Positions 50,401 through 59,690 of a stretch of 64,000 nucleotides of DNA are shown one piece after another. Location: contig JAURJU010000050.1 of the NCBI GenBank assembly GCA_030832085.1, positions 1 to 64,000 on the forward strand, read 5' to 3'. This DNA comes from Chitinophagales bacterium. Its GTDB lineage: Bacteria > Bacteroidota > Bacteroidia > Chitinophagales > Chitinophagaceae. A program made the translations under genes and the position numbers. The notes below the pieces were generated by a model that was not told where the DNA came from, searched no databases, and saw only the letters and a list, made by a program, of their open reading frames with translations. Numbering within the stretch: the first letter of the stretch is position 1; each line of letters starts with the position of its first letter.

Positions 50401-50596
50401 TCTTGTAACTTCCTGCAACAGCACCGCTTCTTCCGCCACGGAATGGACCAAGAAGACGATAGTTGGTATTGCCAAACACCGTTGCATCTTGGACGATTGT
50501 CTGGGTTACTGGCTTGGCATCTGCCAATTTCTTTTTCTGGGCAACAGCCAAGGAAAATGTGCTTATGGCAAGCACAAGGAAAACCGGTCTTTTCAT
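47459..50596 (-). CDS. Secreted VPS10/sortilin-like BNR-repeat glycosyl hydrolase-like protein
   Basis: Repeated Asp-box motifs (SIDGGSNWKNV, TTDGGLSWKKV, STDAGETWTNI, SADGGQTWTL); signal peptide. Confidence 0.88.
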   Translation of the reverse strand: MKRPVFLVLAISTFSLAVAQKKKLADAKPVTQTIVQDATVFGNTNYRLLGPFRGGRSGAVAGSYKNKNTFYFGATGGGVWKSIDGGSNWKNVSDKFFGSSIGAVEVAPSNENIVYAGEGENTMRGNVSEGLGGMWKSEDAGKTWKNIGLKEGRHITNIIVHPTDPKTVWAGVMGHLFGPHPERGIFKTTDGGLSWKKVLYVNDQTGCSDLVQDPGNPSVLYAGTWRLIRTPYSLESGGEGSGLWKSTDAGETWTNISTAKGLPKGTWGIVGVAIAPSNTEKIYAILENAKGGLFMSADGGQTWTLQSSDNNIRQRAWYYSKVFVDPKNENLVYCPNVNFMKSRDGGKTFQSLRTPHGDHHDLWIDPEDGKRMIVADDGGAQVSFDEGNNWSSYMNQPTSQLYRVSTDNAFPYRILAAQQDNSTLRIRSATYGSYITEQDWDVTAGSESGYVVADPTNPDIVYGGNYGGYLSRLDHRTGENRAISVWPDNPMGAGADVLKYRFQWNFPIFFSPHNPKRLYCAGNALFMTENEGASWTQISPDLTTNDKSKQLSSGGPITKDNTSVEYYCTIFTAAESALEKDLLWTGSDDGLVNISRDGGKNWVNVTPKDAPKWMMWNAIETDPFKKGGAYITGTRYKLDDYTPYIYKTEDYGQSWKLITAGIDPMHFTRIARADKKRPGLLYAGTEFGMYISYNDGASWQSFQLNLPIVPITDLTIKNNDLIVATQGRALWIIDDLTQVQQADPSIKSKALHVFSVNPVLRMPPVFSRWGMASGAPANAAMNPLKGAVINFHAGAATDSSTASVAVFDSKKQLIGRFSTDSKSNPIKLLKGPNQFVWDMQYPAAERVEDLILWNGVPGSITAIPGNYSAVVRVDKDSVEVPFSILPDPNYHCSQADYEAQLDFLLKVKGKFSETMKAIKDIRQVRTQMNDFVSKQGDACPKEVKQLADSLGKALTSIEEKLHQTKAKSGQDVLNFPIRLDDKLGGVYDMASSGNMAPSKQARDVFAELSLQVDAELLKLKGTIESGLKAFNALVREKQLPVVVVK

Positions 50597-50700
50597 GTTC
50601 GTGTAGTTCTGACGCCCAAATTAATGAAAAATATTGAGATGGCTTGGCGCCAGAATGCCTACGCGATTGATCAAAGCGGCTGTCCGGTTGGACATGCAGA

Positions 50701-51234
50701 CTATTGGTCCTTCATCACAATTTTGGGAGGGGCTGACTTGGGGATAACGAGTGCAGGACTGATGTCTGGCATGGCTGTCTTGATTTCCTTGATGCCAAAC
50801 ATATTGGTATCAATAAATGTCCAGGATTTTCCACTGTCATTTGAGATGGCAATCAGGCTTGATGACAATTCAGCATCCCCGATAAAAGAACTCAGTGTTG
50901 TTGTTTGGGAGATGACGGATTGCAGGGTTTTTTTATAGGAAATGATCTCTGCAGGATTACCATATGTAATGCGGCTGACTTTGCCACCAAACTGTTCAAA
51001 TGCTTTCAGTGCAGAGTCTGAAATAACCTTCAGCTTATCCTTGCCGCCAGCAAGCTTGATCATTGAAGGGTGCATATAAGAAAGAAACTGTTCACTGTTT
51101 TTTTTTACCAAGGCATTGCCCATGGCAATGGCGGCAGACTTGATGGCGGATGGATTTGCCTGAGCGGAAACAAGAACAGGTTGGAAAATGACAAACCTTA
51201 TGGCAAGCAGGCCTGATATAAATATTTTTACCAT
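50701..51234 (-). CDS. Secreted protein of unknown function
   Basis: Hydrophobic N-terminus; TGATG overlap with upstream ABC permease gene. Confidence 0.65.
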   Translation of the reverse strand: MVKIFISGLLAIRFVIFQPVLVSAQANPSAIKSAAIAMGNALVKKNSEQFLSYMHPSMIKLAGGKDKLKVISDSALKAFEQFGGKVSRITYGNPAEIISYKKTLQSVISQTTTLSSFIGDAELSSSLIAISNDSGKSWTFIDTNMFGIKEIKTAMPDISPALVIPKSAPPKIVMKDQ

Positions 51235-52067
51235 CAGAGATCACGTTTTTTGAAAATATAGAAAGACAGCAACCAGACAAATGCTGTCAGAACAAGTGTA
51301 TAGAGAACATGTTTGTCAATGGCCGCTATGGCCAGTTTATTGTCGGCTTCATTGAACCTGCCAATAAACGGAGGCAATGGAATCAATCGATCTGAAATTT
51401 CAAATGGCAAATAATGCCCATAATCCATGCCCCATTTTTTTGATTTCATCCTGAAAAATCCAGAAAGGATGTTTTCGAGTATAAATGAATAAAAAATATA
51501 GACACCATAAGCAATAAAAGCCTTTCTGATCAGGAGTCCCAGCAGAAAAGCAATGGATAACTGGCAAAAAACCTGCAAGGAAAACAAACCTATATAATGG
51601 GACTTTTCAAGCATTTTCGCCTGATCAATATCAGCCGTGGCGATTGTTCCAATGACCGAAGCAACGGCCAGGTAGAAGAATGTTACTATAAGGGTAACCA
51701 GTACCACACTGATGAATTTTCCCGCAATAAAGGTGCTTTTTTCCCAACCATCAATGATGTTTTGCCGGTGTGTTTTGAACATGTATTCATTGGTGATCAG
51801 CATGATCACGACAATGGCTGGAATGAAAGTGAAAAAAGAACTCAGGTATGCAGTGGTATGAAAAGATTGTGGGAATGCAAAAGGATTGCCCAACAACATT
51901 TTCACCAGCTTCCCGCTTTGTGTCCTTGCATCAATACTGTCCATATAACCATAATAGGCGATGCCATTGATGCCGGGGTATGAGATGGCAGTGACAGCCA
52001 GCAAAAGCCAGAATGCTCTGTAATTTCTCAGTTTGAGCCATTCGGTTTTGATTAGATTTGAAAGCAT
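51234..52067 (-). CDS. ABC-2 type transporter permease
   Basis: LIKTEWLKLRNYRAFWLLL start and six hydrophobic segments; adjacent to ATPase gene. Confidence 0.85.
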   Translation of the reverse strand: MLSNLIKTEWLKLRNYRAFWLLLAVTAISYPGINGIAYYGYMDSIDARTQSGKLVKMLLGNPFAFPQSFHTTAYLSSFFTFIPAIVVIMLITNEYMFKTHRQNIIDGWEKSTFIAGKFISVVLVTLIVTFFYLAVASVIGTIATADIDQAKMLEKSHYIGLFSLQVFCQLSIAFLLGLLIRKAFIAYGVYIFYSFILENILSGFFRMKSKKWGMDYGHYLPFEISDRLIPLPPFIGRFNEADNKLAIAAIDKHVLYTLVLTAFVWLLSFYIFKKRDL

Positions 52068-52130
52068 GTTCTTGTTTTGGGATTTACTGAATGAAATGTG
52101 TTTTGTTTGATAGGAGCTGCAGATGAACTG

Positions 52131-53024
52131 TTATTCATTGGTCAGTTCAAAAAACTTTTCCTCCAATCTTTTTTTCTTGACCCAAATTTGTGAAAGCACC
52201 AGGCCCTGTTCAAAACAAAAACGGTTGACCATTTCTGCAGAAGATGCGCCTTTTGCAAAATAGCATTCCAATCCTTCGGCAGTGGTATTCATCCTCAGCA
52301 AACCAGGATACGCACGCATTTTTTCAGTCAGCAACAACTGGTCCGCAGCGCTGAGCAAAAGACAATCTTCTGCCGAAAGCACATCTTCCACCGTGCCACA
52401 GGCAATCAGGTGTCCATGTTTCAGGATGGCCACATGATCACAAACCTTTTCCACTTCATCCAGCAGGTGGCTTGCCATAATCACAGTATGGCCATCAATA
52501 GCAAGCTCCTTGATCAGGTCCCGGATTTCGGCTATGCCCACAGGATCCAGGCCATTGGTAGGCTCATCCAACACAAGTACATCAGGATTTCCCAGCAAGG
52601 CAGCAGCAATGGCCAGGCGCTGTTTCATCCCAAGACTGTAGGTGCTGAAACGGCTGTTCTTTCTTTCATGCAGGTTTACCTTTTCAAGGACTGCGTGAAT
52701 ATCCTCCTCATTCCCCCTTCCGGAAATGGATTGTGTAATGCGTAGGTTTTGAACAGCAGTAAGGTAATGATAGAGATTCGGTGTTTCCAGCAGGGAACCG
52801 ATTTTTTTTCTGTGCAAATGGCTGGGTGATTCACCAAACCAGTTGTAGCGTCCGGAGTCTGACTGCAAAACATCCAATACAATACTGAGCAGCGTGGTTT
52901 TGCCGCTTCCATTGGGACCAAGCAGGCCGAACACTGATCCTTTTGGGATTTTGAAAGAGACATTGTCCAAGGCCTTTATTCGCCCATAAGCCTTAGAAAT
53001 GGAATTGATTTCAAGAACAGGCAT
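52131..53024 (-). CDS. ABC transporter ATP-binding protein
   Basis: Walker A GPNGSGKTT, signature YSLGMKQRLAIA, Walker B VLVLDEPTNGLDP. Confidence 0.95.
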   Translation of the reverse strand: MPVLEINSISKAYGRIKALDNVSFKIPKGSVFGLLGPNGSGKTTLLSIVLDVLQSDSGRYNWFGESPSHLHRKKIGSLLETPNLYHYLTAVQNLRITQSISGRGNEEDIHAVLEKVNLHERKNSRFSTYSLGMKQRLAIAAALLGNPDVLVLDEPTNGLDPVGIAEIRDLIKELAIDGHTVIMASHLLDEVEKVCDHVAILKHGHLIACGTVEDVLSAEDCLLLSAADQLLLTEKMRAYPGLLRMNTTAEGLECYFAKGASSAEMVNRFCFEQGLVLSQIWVKKKRLEEKFFELTNE

Positions 53025-53099
53025 TGATGTTTTCTTTACAAGATAAGGCTAAAAAAGAGGGAGCCATTGACCACTTGTAAAATTCAGAGCAAATTGCAG

Positions 53100-53879
53100 T
53101 TAAACTGCAGCAGTCATCTCCTGTTGAATTGAATCCCAAAGGGCAATACGTGCCTCCAAGGCCTTTCGCACCGATGCTGTGGCTTCTTGCCATTTTTTAT
53201 CATCAGAACCACAAAGTTCAATGGTCATCTGGTGTGCAAGAGCAGCATGGTGTCCGCCATCCACCTCAATATGCCTTTCGATATAATATTGGAAAATATC
53301 CACCTTATCCGGAAACTGTTTTTTCAACTCCTTGATCAGGCTAATGAACATATCGGGTATCAGGTCTTCGCGGCCGAAGGTAAAGACAGCAGCCATCAAG
53401 TGTGGTTTTGATGTGGCGATGGTATCAAACGTGAAAGACATGAATTTTTTAGCAGCATCCGGAATCTCCATGCTCCCCAATGCATATTCGATGGAGCTGC
53501 CTGTGTTCAATGCCCTGACCAATCCAAGTATGGACTCCGTATTCGCCCCTGCCTGTTCCATCGCCTTGATGTACAATTCAAAGTGACTGGTCCTTACACC
53601 GGCCTCATCAACATCACTTTCTTCCCCCGCAACAATCTCATTGATGAGAAAACGGGTGGCCGGATTGCCAACAGGCACCCAGGGAACTGATACACAAGTA
53701 AGGTTGATTTGAAGTGCTTTCAACAAGGACATGAAATCCCAAACTGCATAGACATGGTGTTCCATGAAGGATTGCAGGTTGTCAAGGTCCTTGATTTCAG
53801 CATAGACAGGATGGTCTACCAGCTGGGTTCTCAGGTCTGCTATATCATGCTCTAATTGCTGTAAATATTTGTTCTCCAT
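53100..53879 (-). CDS. DUF3050 family protein (heme-oxygenase-like fold suspected)
   Basis: [67 protein letters not shown]. Start possibly 53903. Confidence 0.85.
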   Translation of the reverse strand: MENKYLQQLEHDIADLRTQLVDHPVYAEIKDLDNLQSFMEHHVYAVWDFMSLLKALQINLTCVSVPWVPVGNPATRFLINEIVAGEESDVDEAGVRTSHFELYIKAMEQAGANTESILGLVRALNTGSSIEYALGSMEIPDAAKKFMSFTFDTIATSKPHLMAAVFTFGREDLIPDMFISLIKELKKQFPDKVDIFQYYIERHIEVDGGHHAALAHQMTIELCGSDDKKWQEATASVRKALEARIALWDSIQQEMTAAV

Positions 53880-53971
53880 CCTGTTTTGATTTTGTAGGTA
53901 CATGCTTAAAACACCAAAAATGCAGGAAGGTTTATTGTTGCCAGCTTTTTATGATTATTTATGTTGAGGAA

Positions 53972-56359
53972 TTAATTCCTGACGGGCCTGCCGGCCGTCA
54001 GTACCGACTTGATCCTTTCCAGGGTTTTTCTTTCTCCACAAAGGCTGAGGAAGACTTCCCGCTCAAGGTCCAACAGGTATTGTTCCGTTACAAGGGCAGG
54101 TGCGCTCAGGTCTCCACCACACATCACATAGGCCAGTTTTCTGGCTACAAGGGCATCGTGCGCTGTTGCATATCCACCCTGCGCCATCCCATGTACACCT
54201 GCGAGCAGGGTACCAAGACCGCTGCGCCCCAAAACCTTGATGTCATTGCGTTGCAATGGCATTGCATATCCAGCTTCATACAATTCAATTACACTTTTTT
54301 TGGCCCTGCCTATCCTGCGGTCCTGGTTCATTACCACCTCATCGAGTCCTTTTCTCAGGATACCCAGGCCATAAGCTTCTGTAGCGGACGTGGACATTTT
54401 AGCTGTGGCAATGGTGGTGAACCTGTTTTTCAAGGTGATGGTTTCCGGCTCATCAGGATGCATTTCATCCGCGGCCCGCAAAACAAATTCCTTGGTGCCA
54501 CCACCGCCAGGAATCAGGCCTACACCCAATTCCACGAGTCCAATGTAAGACTCTGCGGCTGCACAGATCTTGTCTGCATGCAAACTGAGTTCACAGGCGC
54601 CCCCAAGAGAAAGTGAGTGGGGAGCAACAACAACTGGGATGGAAGAATAACGTGCCCGCATCATCGTCTGTTGGAACATGCGAATGGCGAGATCCAGCTC
54701 ATCAAATTCGTTTTCCACTGCAAACTTGAAAATCATGCCAACATTTGCCCCAGCGGAAAAATTATTGCCTTCGTTGGCGATAACCAATCCCTTGTATTTT
54801 TCTTCAGCAATGCCAATGCTTTTTTGGATGCCCTCCAGCACTTCACCGTCAATGCTTCCCATTTTGGTATACCACTCCAGGCCCAATACATCATCTCCTA
54901 AAAGGTAGGTATTGCATGCACTGTTTTTCCAAATCGAATTCCCTTCAAAATTGCGCATCACGATGAATGCCCTTTCCCGTTCGGGTGAATACACAGGATA
55001 TACAGACCTGCTGAGCGGAGAATAAACAAAGCGCTTCGCATCTTTCACAGTAAAGAAACTTGTAAACCCTGATTCCAGCATTTCTTCCACCCATGGCGCG
55101 ACATGATGACCAGCCTTTTTCATTTCGTTCAGGGTCTTTTCCACGCCCAGTAAATCCCATGTCTCAAAGGCACCAATTTCCCATCCAAATCCCGCCTTCA
55201 TGGCATCATCAATGCTGACCAAGGAGCTTGAAGTTTCGGGAACCCGGTTGGAAACATAGGCAAAAAGATGGTAATGAAAACTCCTGTAAAAATCTCCGGT
55301 ACGATCTGGAAAAGAGCAAAGGGTCCTGATCCTTGTGCCAAGATCCTCTATGCGTTTTGCCGCATCAAGGGCTGCAGATTTTATCTTCTTCTTTGGTCCG
55401 TATTCCATCGTTTTCAGGTCGAGGGTCAGTATTTCCTTTTCGCCTGAAATGGTTTTTGCTTTTTTAAAAAATCCTTGGCGGGTCTTGTCACCCAGCCATT
55501 GGTTGTCGATCATTTTCTGCAGCCATGCAGGAACCCTGAATTGCTCCCGGGATGCATCATTCGGACAATTGTCAAACAAACCTTTTGCCACATGAACCAA
55601 TGTGTCTATGCCTACCACGTCTGCGGTCCGGAAAGTGGCGGATTTAGGGCGACCCAATACAGGACCGGTGAGTGCATCCACCTCATCGATTGACAATTCC
55701 ATTTTCTCCATTACAGCGAACAGAGACATGATGCTGTAAATGCCAATCCGATTGGCAATGAATCCGGGCGTGTCATTGCAAAGCACCGTTGTCTTTCCCA
55801 GAAATAAGTCTCCGTAATGCATGAAAAATTCAATCACCCAAGGGAGCGTATGGACGGTAGGAATGATTTCCAACAACCGCAAATAACGGGGTGGATTGAA
55901 AAAATGTGTTCCGCAAAAATGTTGTTGAAAATCATTTGACCTTCCCTCTGCCATTGTGTGTATGGGAATGCCTGAAGTATTGGAACTGATCAAGGTTCCG
56001 GGCCTTCTGAATTGTTCTACTTTTTCAAACAGCTGCTGCTTGACCGACAATTTTTCAACCACTGCTTCAATGATCCAATCGCAGTCTTTTATCCCAGAAA
56101 GGTCATCCGCAAAATTTCCTGTTGTGATTTTTTTTACAGCTTCACTGGTGTAGACCGGAGAGGGATTCAATTTGATGGCAGTCTGCAACGCAGTATTGAC
56201 CAACTTGTTTCGCTCAGCTTTTGTTGCGCCATCCTTGGCATCAGGAGAGACAATATCCAAGAGCAGAACAGGAACACCAATGCCAGCAAAATGACAGGCA
56301 ATCCTTGATCCCATGACACCACTTCCAAGGACAGCAACTTTTTTAATGTGAGGGTTCAT
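53972..56359 (-). CDS. fadN: 3-hydroxyacyl-CoA dehydrogenase/enoyl-CoA hydratase, FadN-like domain order
   Basis: N-terminal VAVLGSGVMGSRIACHFA Rossmann motif; C-terminal crotonase region SLSLGGACELSLHAD...ELGVGLIPGGGGTKE. Confidence 0.88.
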   Translation of the reverse strand: MNPHIKKVAVLGSGVMGSRIACHFAGIGVPVLLLDIVSPDAKDGATKAERNKLVNTALQTAIKLNPSPVYTSEAVKKITTGNFADDLSGIKDCDWIIEAVVEKLSVKQQLFEKVEQFRRPGTLISSNTSGIPIHTMAEGRSNDFQQHFCGTHFFNPPRYLRLLEIIPTVHTLPWVIEFFMHYGDLFLGKTTVLCNDTPGFIANRIGIYSIMSLFAVMEKMELSIDEVDALTGPVLGRPKSATFRTADVVGIDTLVHVAKGLFDNCPNDASREQFRVPAWLQKMIDNQWLGDKTRQGFFKKAKTISGEKEILTLDLKTMEYGPKKKIKSAALDAAKRIEDLGTRIRTLCSFPDRTGDFYRSFHYHLFAYVSNRVPETSSSLVSIDDAMKAGFGWEIGAFETWDLLGVEKTLNEMKKAGHHVAPWVEEMLESGFTSFFTVKDAKRFVYSPLSRSVYPVYSPERERAFIVMRNFEGNSIWKNSACNTYLLGDDVLGLEWYTKMGSIDGEVLEGIQKSIGIAEEKYKGLVIANEGNNFSAGANVGMIFKFAVENEFDELDLAIRMFQQTMMRARYSSIPVVVAPHSLSLGGACELSLHADKICAAAESYIGLVELGVGLIPGGGGTKEFVLRAADEMHPDEPETITLKNRFTTIATAKMSTSATEAYGLGILRKGLDEVVMNQDRRIGRAKKSVIELYEAGYAMPLQRNDIKVLGRSGLGTLLAGVHGMAQGGYATAHDALVARKLAYVMCGGDLSAPALVTEQYLLDLEREVFLSLCGERKTLERIKSVLTAGRPVRN

Positions 56360-56410
56360 AAATGCATGCCAGAGGGTATGATCCTTCTGTTTTTTGAAAG
56401 GTTGATGTCA

Positions 56411-58534
56411 TCAGGATACTGTTGCACCAGGTGCAATTGCATTTTCAGGATGGACAAAATGAAGTTTACCTTCCTGGTCTTCCGCCATCAGGATCATGCC
56501 ATTGCTGTCTATGCCGCGCATCTTGCGTGTCGCAAGGTTGGCCACCACCACCACCTGTTTTCCAACCACATCTTCGGGCTGAAAATGCATTGCAATACCA
56601 GAGAGGATGGTTCGTTTTTCAAAACCAAGATCAACTTCAAGCTGCAACAACTTGTCAGCCTTGGGCACTTTCTGTGCGGAGGTAATTACGCCTGCCCGAA
56701 GATCAATCTTGGCAAAATCATCATAAACGACCTCGGCCTTGAGTGCTTGTGGCCCCTGCGCTTCATCGGTTTTGTCCGCTGCTGAACTTTCTTCAGCTGC
56801 AATCAATCCAGCCTTTAATTTTTCCATTTGTTGCGCGACTTCTTCGTCTTCAATTTTTCTGAACAACAACTGTGGTTCACGCAGGCTGTATCCTACACTA
56901 AGGAGCTTCATGCTACCGGCGTTTTGCCATTCCAGCATCTTGTCGACCACTTTCATCATACCACAGATTTTCTTTGCAGTGGAAGGAAGAAACGGATTGA
57001 TCATGATGGCCAGGTTGGCAGCGAGTTGCAAACAGTGGTGCATGCAATTGTCAATCATTTGCTGGTTACCGGGTTGCGCTGCAATCGACTTTGCCAGGAT
57101 CCACGGCTCCTTTTCCTGCATGTATTTATTCCCTTTTCGCGCAAGGTCTATGACATCAAACAATGCTTCCCTGAACTTGTAATTTTCAAGCGAAGCCTCC
57201 ACGTTGTTCTTGATATCGGTGATATCACGCACAAGCTGATGGTCCTTTTCATCAGCCACTTCTTCAACGAAGCGAGGCACTTTTCCTCCGCAAAGCTTGT
57301 GCATCAACACAAATGCACGGTTGATATAGTTGCCAAAAATGGAAACAAGTTCGCTGTTCACTGCATCTTGAAATCCCTTCCAGGTGAATTCACTGTCCTT
57401 GCTCTCTGGAGCTATTTGTGTAAGATAATACCTGAGCATATCAACACACTGGTCACCTCCATTTTCTTTCTTCACAAAATCAGTGATGAAATCGCGCATT
57501 TCGAGCTTCCAATTCCTGCTGGTGCTCATTTTATCTCCCTCAAGATTGAGGAATTCATTGGCGGGTACATTGGTGGGAAGAATGTTGCCGTGCAATTTGA
57601 GCATCACTGGAAAGATGATGCAATGGAAAACTATATTATCTTTTCCAATGAAGTGCACCAGCTGCGTATCATTGTCGTACCAATAGGGCTTCCAATCCGT
57701 GTCATGGTCAAGGGCCCATTGTTTTGTAGCTGAAATGTATCCGATGGGTGCATCAAACCAAACATACAAAACTTTTCCTGCGGCATCTTCCAGAGGTACT
57801 TGAACACCCCAATTCAAATCCCGGGTCACTGCCCTGGACTGCAGTCCGCCATCAATCCAACTCTTACACTGCCCAACCACTGAAGGCCTCCAATCTTCCC
57901 TGTGATGGTCAAGGATCCAATCCCTTAGAAACTGTTCATGCTTTGCCAGCGGAAGGTACCAATGGCTTGTCTTCTTCTTGATGGGCTTGTTGCCACTGAT
58001 CGTACTGACAGGATCGATGAGTTCGTCAGGACTCAGTGCTGTTCCACAAGATTCACATTGGTCACCAAAAGCCCTGTTGCTCTTACAATGCGGACATGTT
58101 CCCTTGATGAAACGATCGGCCAGAAATGTAGATGAAGCTTCATCGTAATACTGTTCCGTTTCCTTTGTCTCCAATTCTCCTCTTTCATGCAGATAAGTGA
58201 AAAACTCCCTAGAGGTTTCATGGTGAAGCGGATCTGAAGTGCGGTGGTAGACATCAAAACTGATCTGAAGGTCTGCAAAGTCTTCCTTCATCGCCGCATG
58301 ATACTTATCGATGATTGCCTGTGGAGTGGTTCCTTCTTTCATGGCCTGGATGGGAATCGCAGTACCATGTTCATCACTTCCACATACAAATACTACATCC
58401 CTTTTCTGGGCACGGAGATAACGGACATAGATGTCAGCTGGGATATAGGCACCGGCAAGGTGACCAATATGCTTCAGTCCGTTTGCATAGGGAAGTGCAG
58501 AGGTGACGAGGTATCGTTTGGGAAGATTGTTCAT
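56411..58534 (-). CDS. metG: Methionine-tRNA ligase with C-terminal tRNA-binding domain
   Basis: LVTSALPYANGLKHIGHLAGAYIPADIYVRY; MSTSRNW (KMSTS); C-terminal FAKIDLRAGVITSAQKVPKADKLL. Start trimmed from 58642. Confidence 0.96.
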   Translation of the reverse strand: MNNLPKRYLVTSALPYANGLKHIGHLAGAYIPADIYVRYLRAQKRDVVFVCGSDEHGTAIPIQAMKEGTTPQAIIDKYHAAMKEDFADLQISFDVYHRTSDPLHHETSREFFTYLHERGELETKETEQYYDEASSTFLADRFIKGTCPHCKSNRAFGDQCESCGTALSPDELIDPVSTISGNKPIKKKTSHWYLPLAKHEQFLRDWILDHHREDWRPSVVGQCKSWIDGGLQSRAVTRDLNWGVQVPLEDAAGKVLYVWFDAPIGYISATKQWALDHDTDWKPYWYDNDTQLVHFIGKDNIVFHCIIFPVMLKLHGNILPTNVPANEFLNLEGDKMSTSRNWKLEMRDFITDFVKKENGGDQCVDMLRYYLTQIAPESKDSEFTWKGFQDAVNSELVSIFGNYINRAFVLMHKLCGGKVPRFVEEVADEKDHQLVRDITDIKNNVEASLENYKFREALFDVIDLARKGNKYMQEKEPWILAKSIAAQPGNQQMIDNCMHHCLQLAANLAIMINPFLPSTAKKICGMMKVVDKMLEWQNAGSMKLLSVGYSLREPQLLFRKIEDEEVAQQMEKLKAGLIAAEESSAADKTDEAQGPQALKAEVVYDDFAKIDLRAGVITSAQKVPKADKLLQLEVDLGFEKRTILSGIAMHFQPEDVVGKQVVVVANLATRKMRGIDSNGMILMAEDQEGKLHFVHPENAIAPGATVS

Positions 58535-58553
58535 TTGCTTTGTTTCGTGTCTG

Positions 58554-58561
58554 CAAAAATA
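58554..58561 (-). promoter_or_regulatory. Candidate -7 element (TATTTTTG) upstream of metG
   Basis: Exact TAnnTTTG match, about 20 nt upstream of ATG; no clear -33 box. Confidence 0.35.
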
Positions 58562-58618
58562 GCCAAATGTAATGAAGGATTTGGGGCATTTTTTGGCCAT
58601 AAGACCTAATTTTATGGC

Positions 58619-59521
58619 ATGAAGATCCCTCCATACCTCCAACCAGGTGATACCGTTGCGATTGTTTGTCCAGCGGGCTTTATGCCAGCAGAAAGAGCCA
58701 AGGCCTGCATACAGACCCTGAAAAAATGGGGGTATAAGGTTGTGAAGGGAAAGACGCTTGGTGGCAAATCAAAAAATTATTTCTCCGGAACGGATGAGGA
58801 ACGACTGCAAGACCTACAGCAATTTATCGATGACCCGAACATTGATGCAATCCTCTGTGGAAGAGGTGGATATGGTACCACGCGGATATTGGATGGCATC
58901 GATTGGAAAGCCTTCAAAAAAAATCCAAAATGGATCATCGGATTCAGCGACATCACCGTACTCCATGGATACATGCATGAGCAACTCGGAATTGCCAGTA
59001 TCCATGGGCCCATGGCAGGTGCTTTCAACCATGGAAATGGCGAGGACAGGTTCACGTTCTCATTAAAAGATACAATGGAGGGCAAACCGGTTCAATACAT
59101 TTCTACTGCACACCCACTCAATAGAAACGGAAAGGTCAAGGCTCCGGTTGTTGGCGGAAACCTTTGCCTGATGGCCCACTCCATCGGGAGCAATGCCGAG
59201 TACAAAACCGATGGAAAGATATTGTTCATTGAAGATGTAGGAGAACAACTGTACAACATTGATAGGATGATGTTGCAGTTGAAAAGGGCTGGGAAATTGA
59301 AAAAACTCAAAGGTCTGATCGTTGGCGGTTTTTCTGACAACAAGGACACGGATAGACCGTTTGGAAAAACTGCATATGAGATCATTGCCGAAGCGGTTAA
59401 AGAATACAGGTATCCTCTCTGCTTTGGGTTTCCCATCAGCCATGAAAGAGAAAATGTGGCCATTGCCATCGGTCAACAATATACGCTGGACATCAACAGC
59501 GATATGGCAGTCCTGTTCTGA
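58619..59521 (+). CDS. LD-carboxypeptidase (peptidase S66 family)
   Basis: LQPGDTVAIVCPAG, CGRGGYGTTRILDGIDW, IIGFSDITVLH nucleophile region. Confidence 0.93.
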   Translation: MKIPPYLQPGDTVAIVCPAGFMPAERAKACIQTLKKWGYKVVKGKTLGGKSKNYFSGTDEERLQDLQQFIDDPNIDAILCGRGGYGTTRILDGIDWKAFKKNPKWIIGFSDITVLHGYMHEQLGIASIHGPMAGAFNHGNGEDRFTFSLKDTMEGKPVQYISTAHPLNRNGKVKAPVVGGNLCLMAHSIGSNAEYKTDGKILFIEDVGEQLYNIDRMMLQLKRAGKLKKLKGLIVGGFSDNKDTDRPFGKTAYEIIAEAVKEYRYPLCFGFPISHERENVAIAIGQQYTLDINSDMAVLF

Positions 59522-59690
59522 GGCTGGGTCCTTTCCCGGGCATGCAACGGACTTGAACGGAATCAACGTACAATAAAATGTTAGCTGTTCTCTTATAAAT
59601 CAAATACAGCGACACCAGCGTAAATACAGTGTAGATTTGACTCAATGCGGTTGCAAAAAAAGCAAGGCAAACCTGCTTTTTGTCAGTTGC

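Noticed and set aside
49679-50938. 419-aa plus-strand ORF antisense to the VPS10/BNR gene
   Set aside because: Cys/His-rich composition without recognisable domains; the minus-strand protein has clear repeated Asp-box motifs, so this is a shadow ORF.
56828-57733. 301-aa plus-strand ORF antisense to metG
   Set aside because: metG motifs on the minus strand are unambiguous; the antisense product has no recognisable domain.
59656-59681. Hairpin AAAAAGCAAGG-CAAA-CCTGCTTTTT between convergent genes
   Set aside because: Stem needs a bulge and T run is short; possible weak terminator but not strong enough to list.
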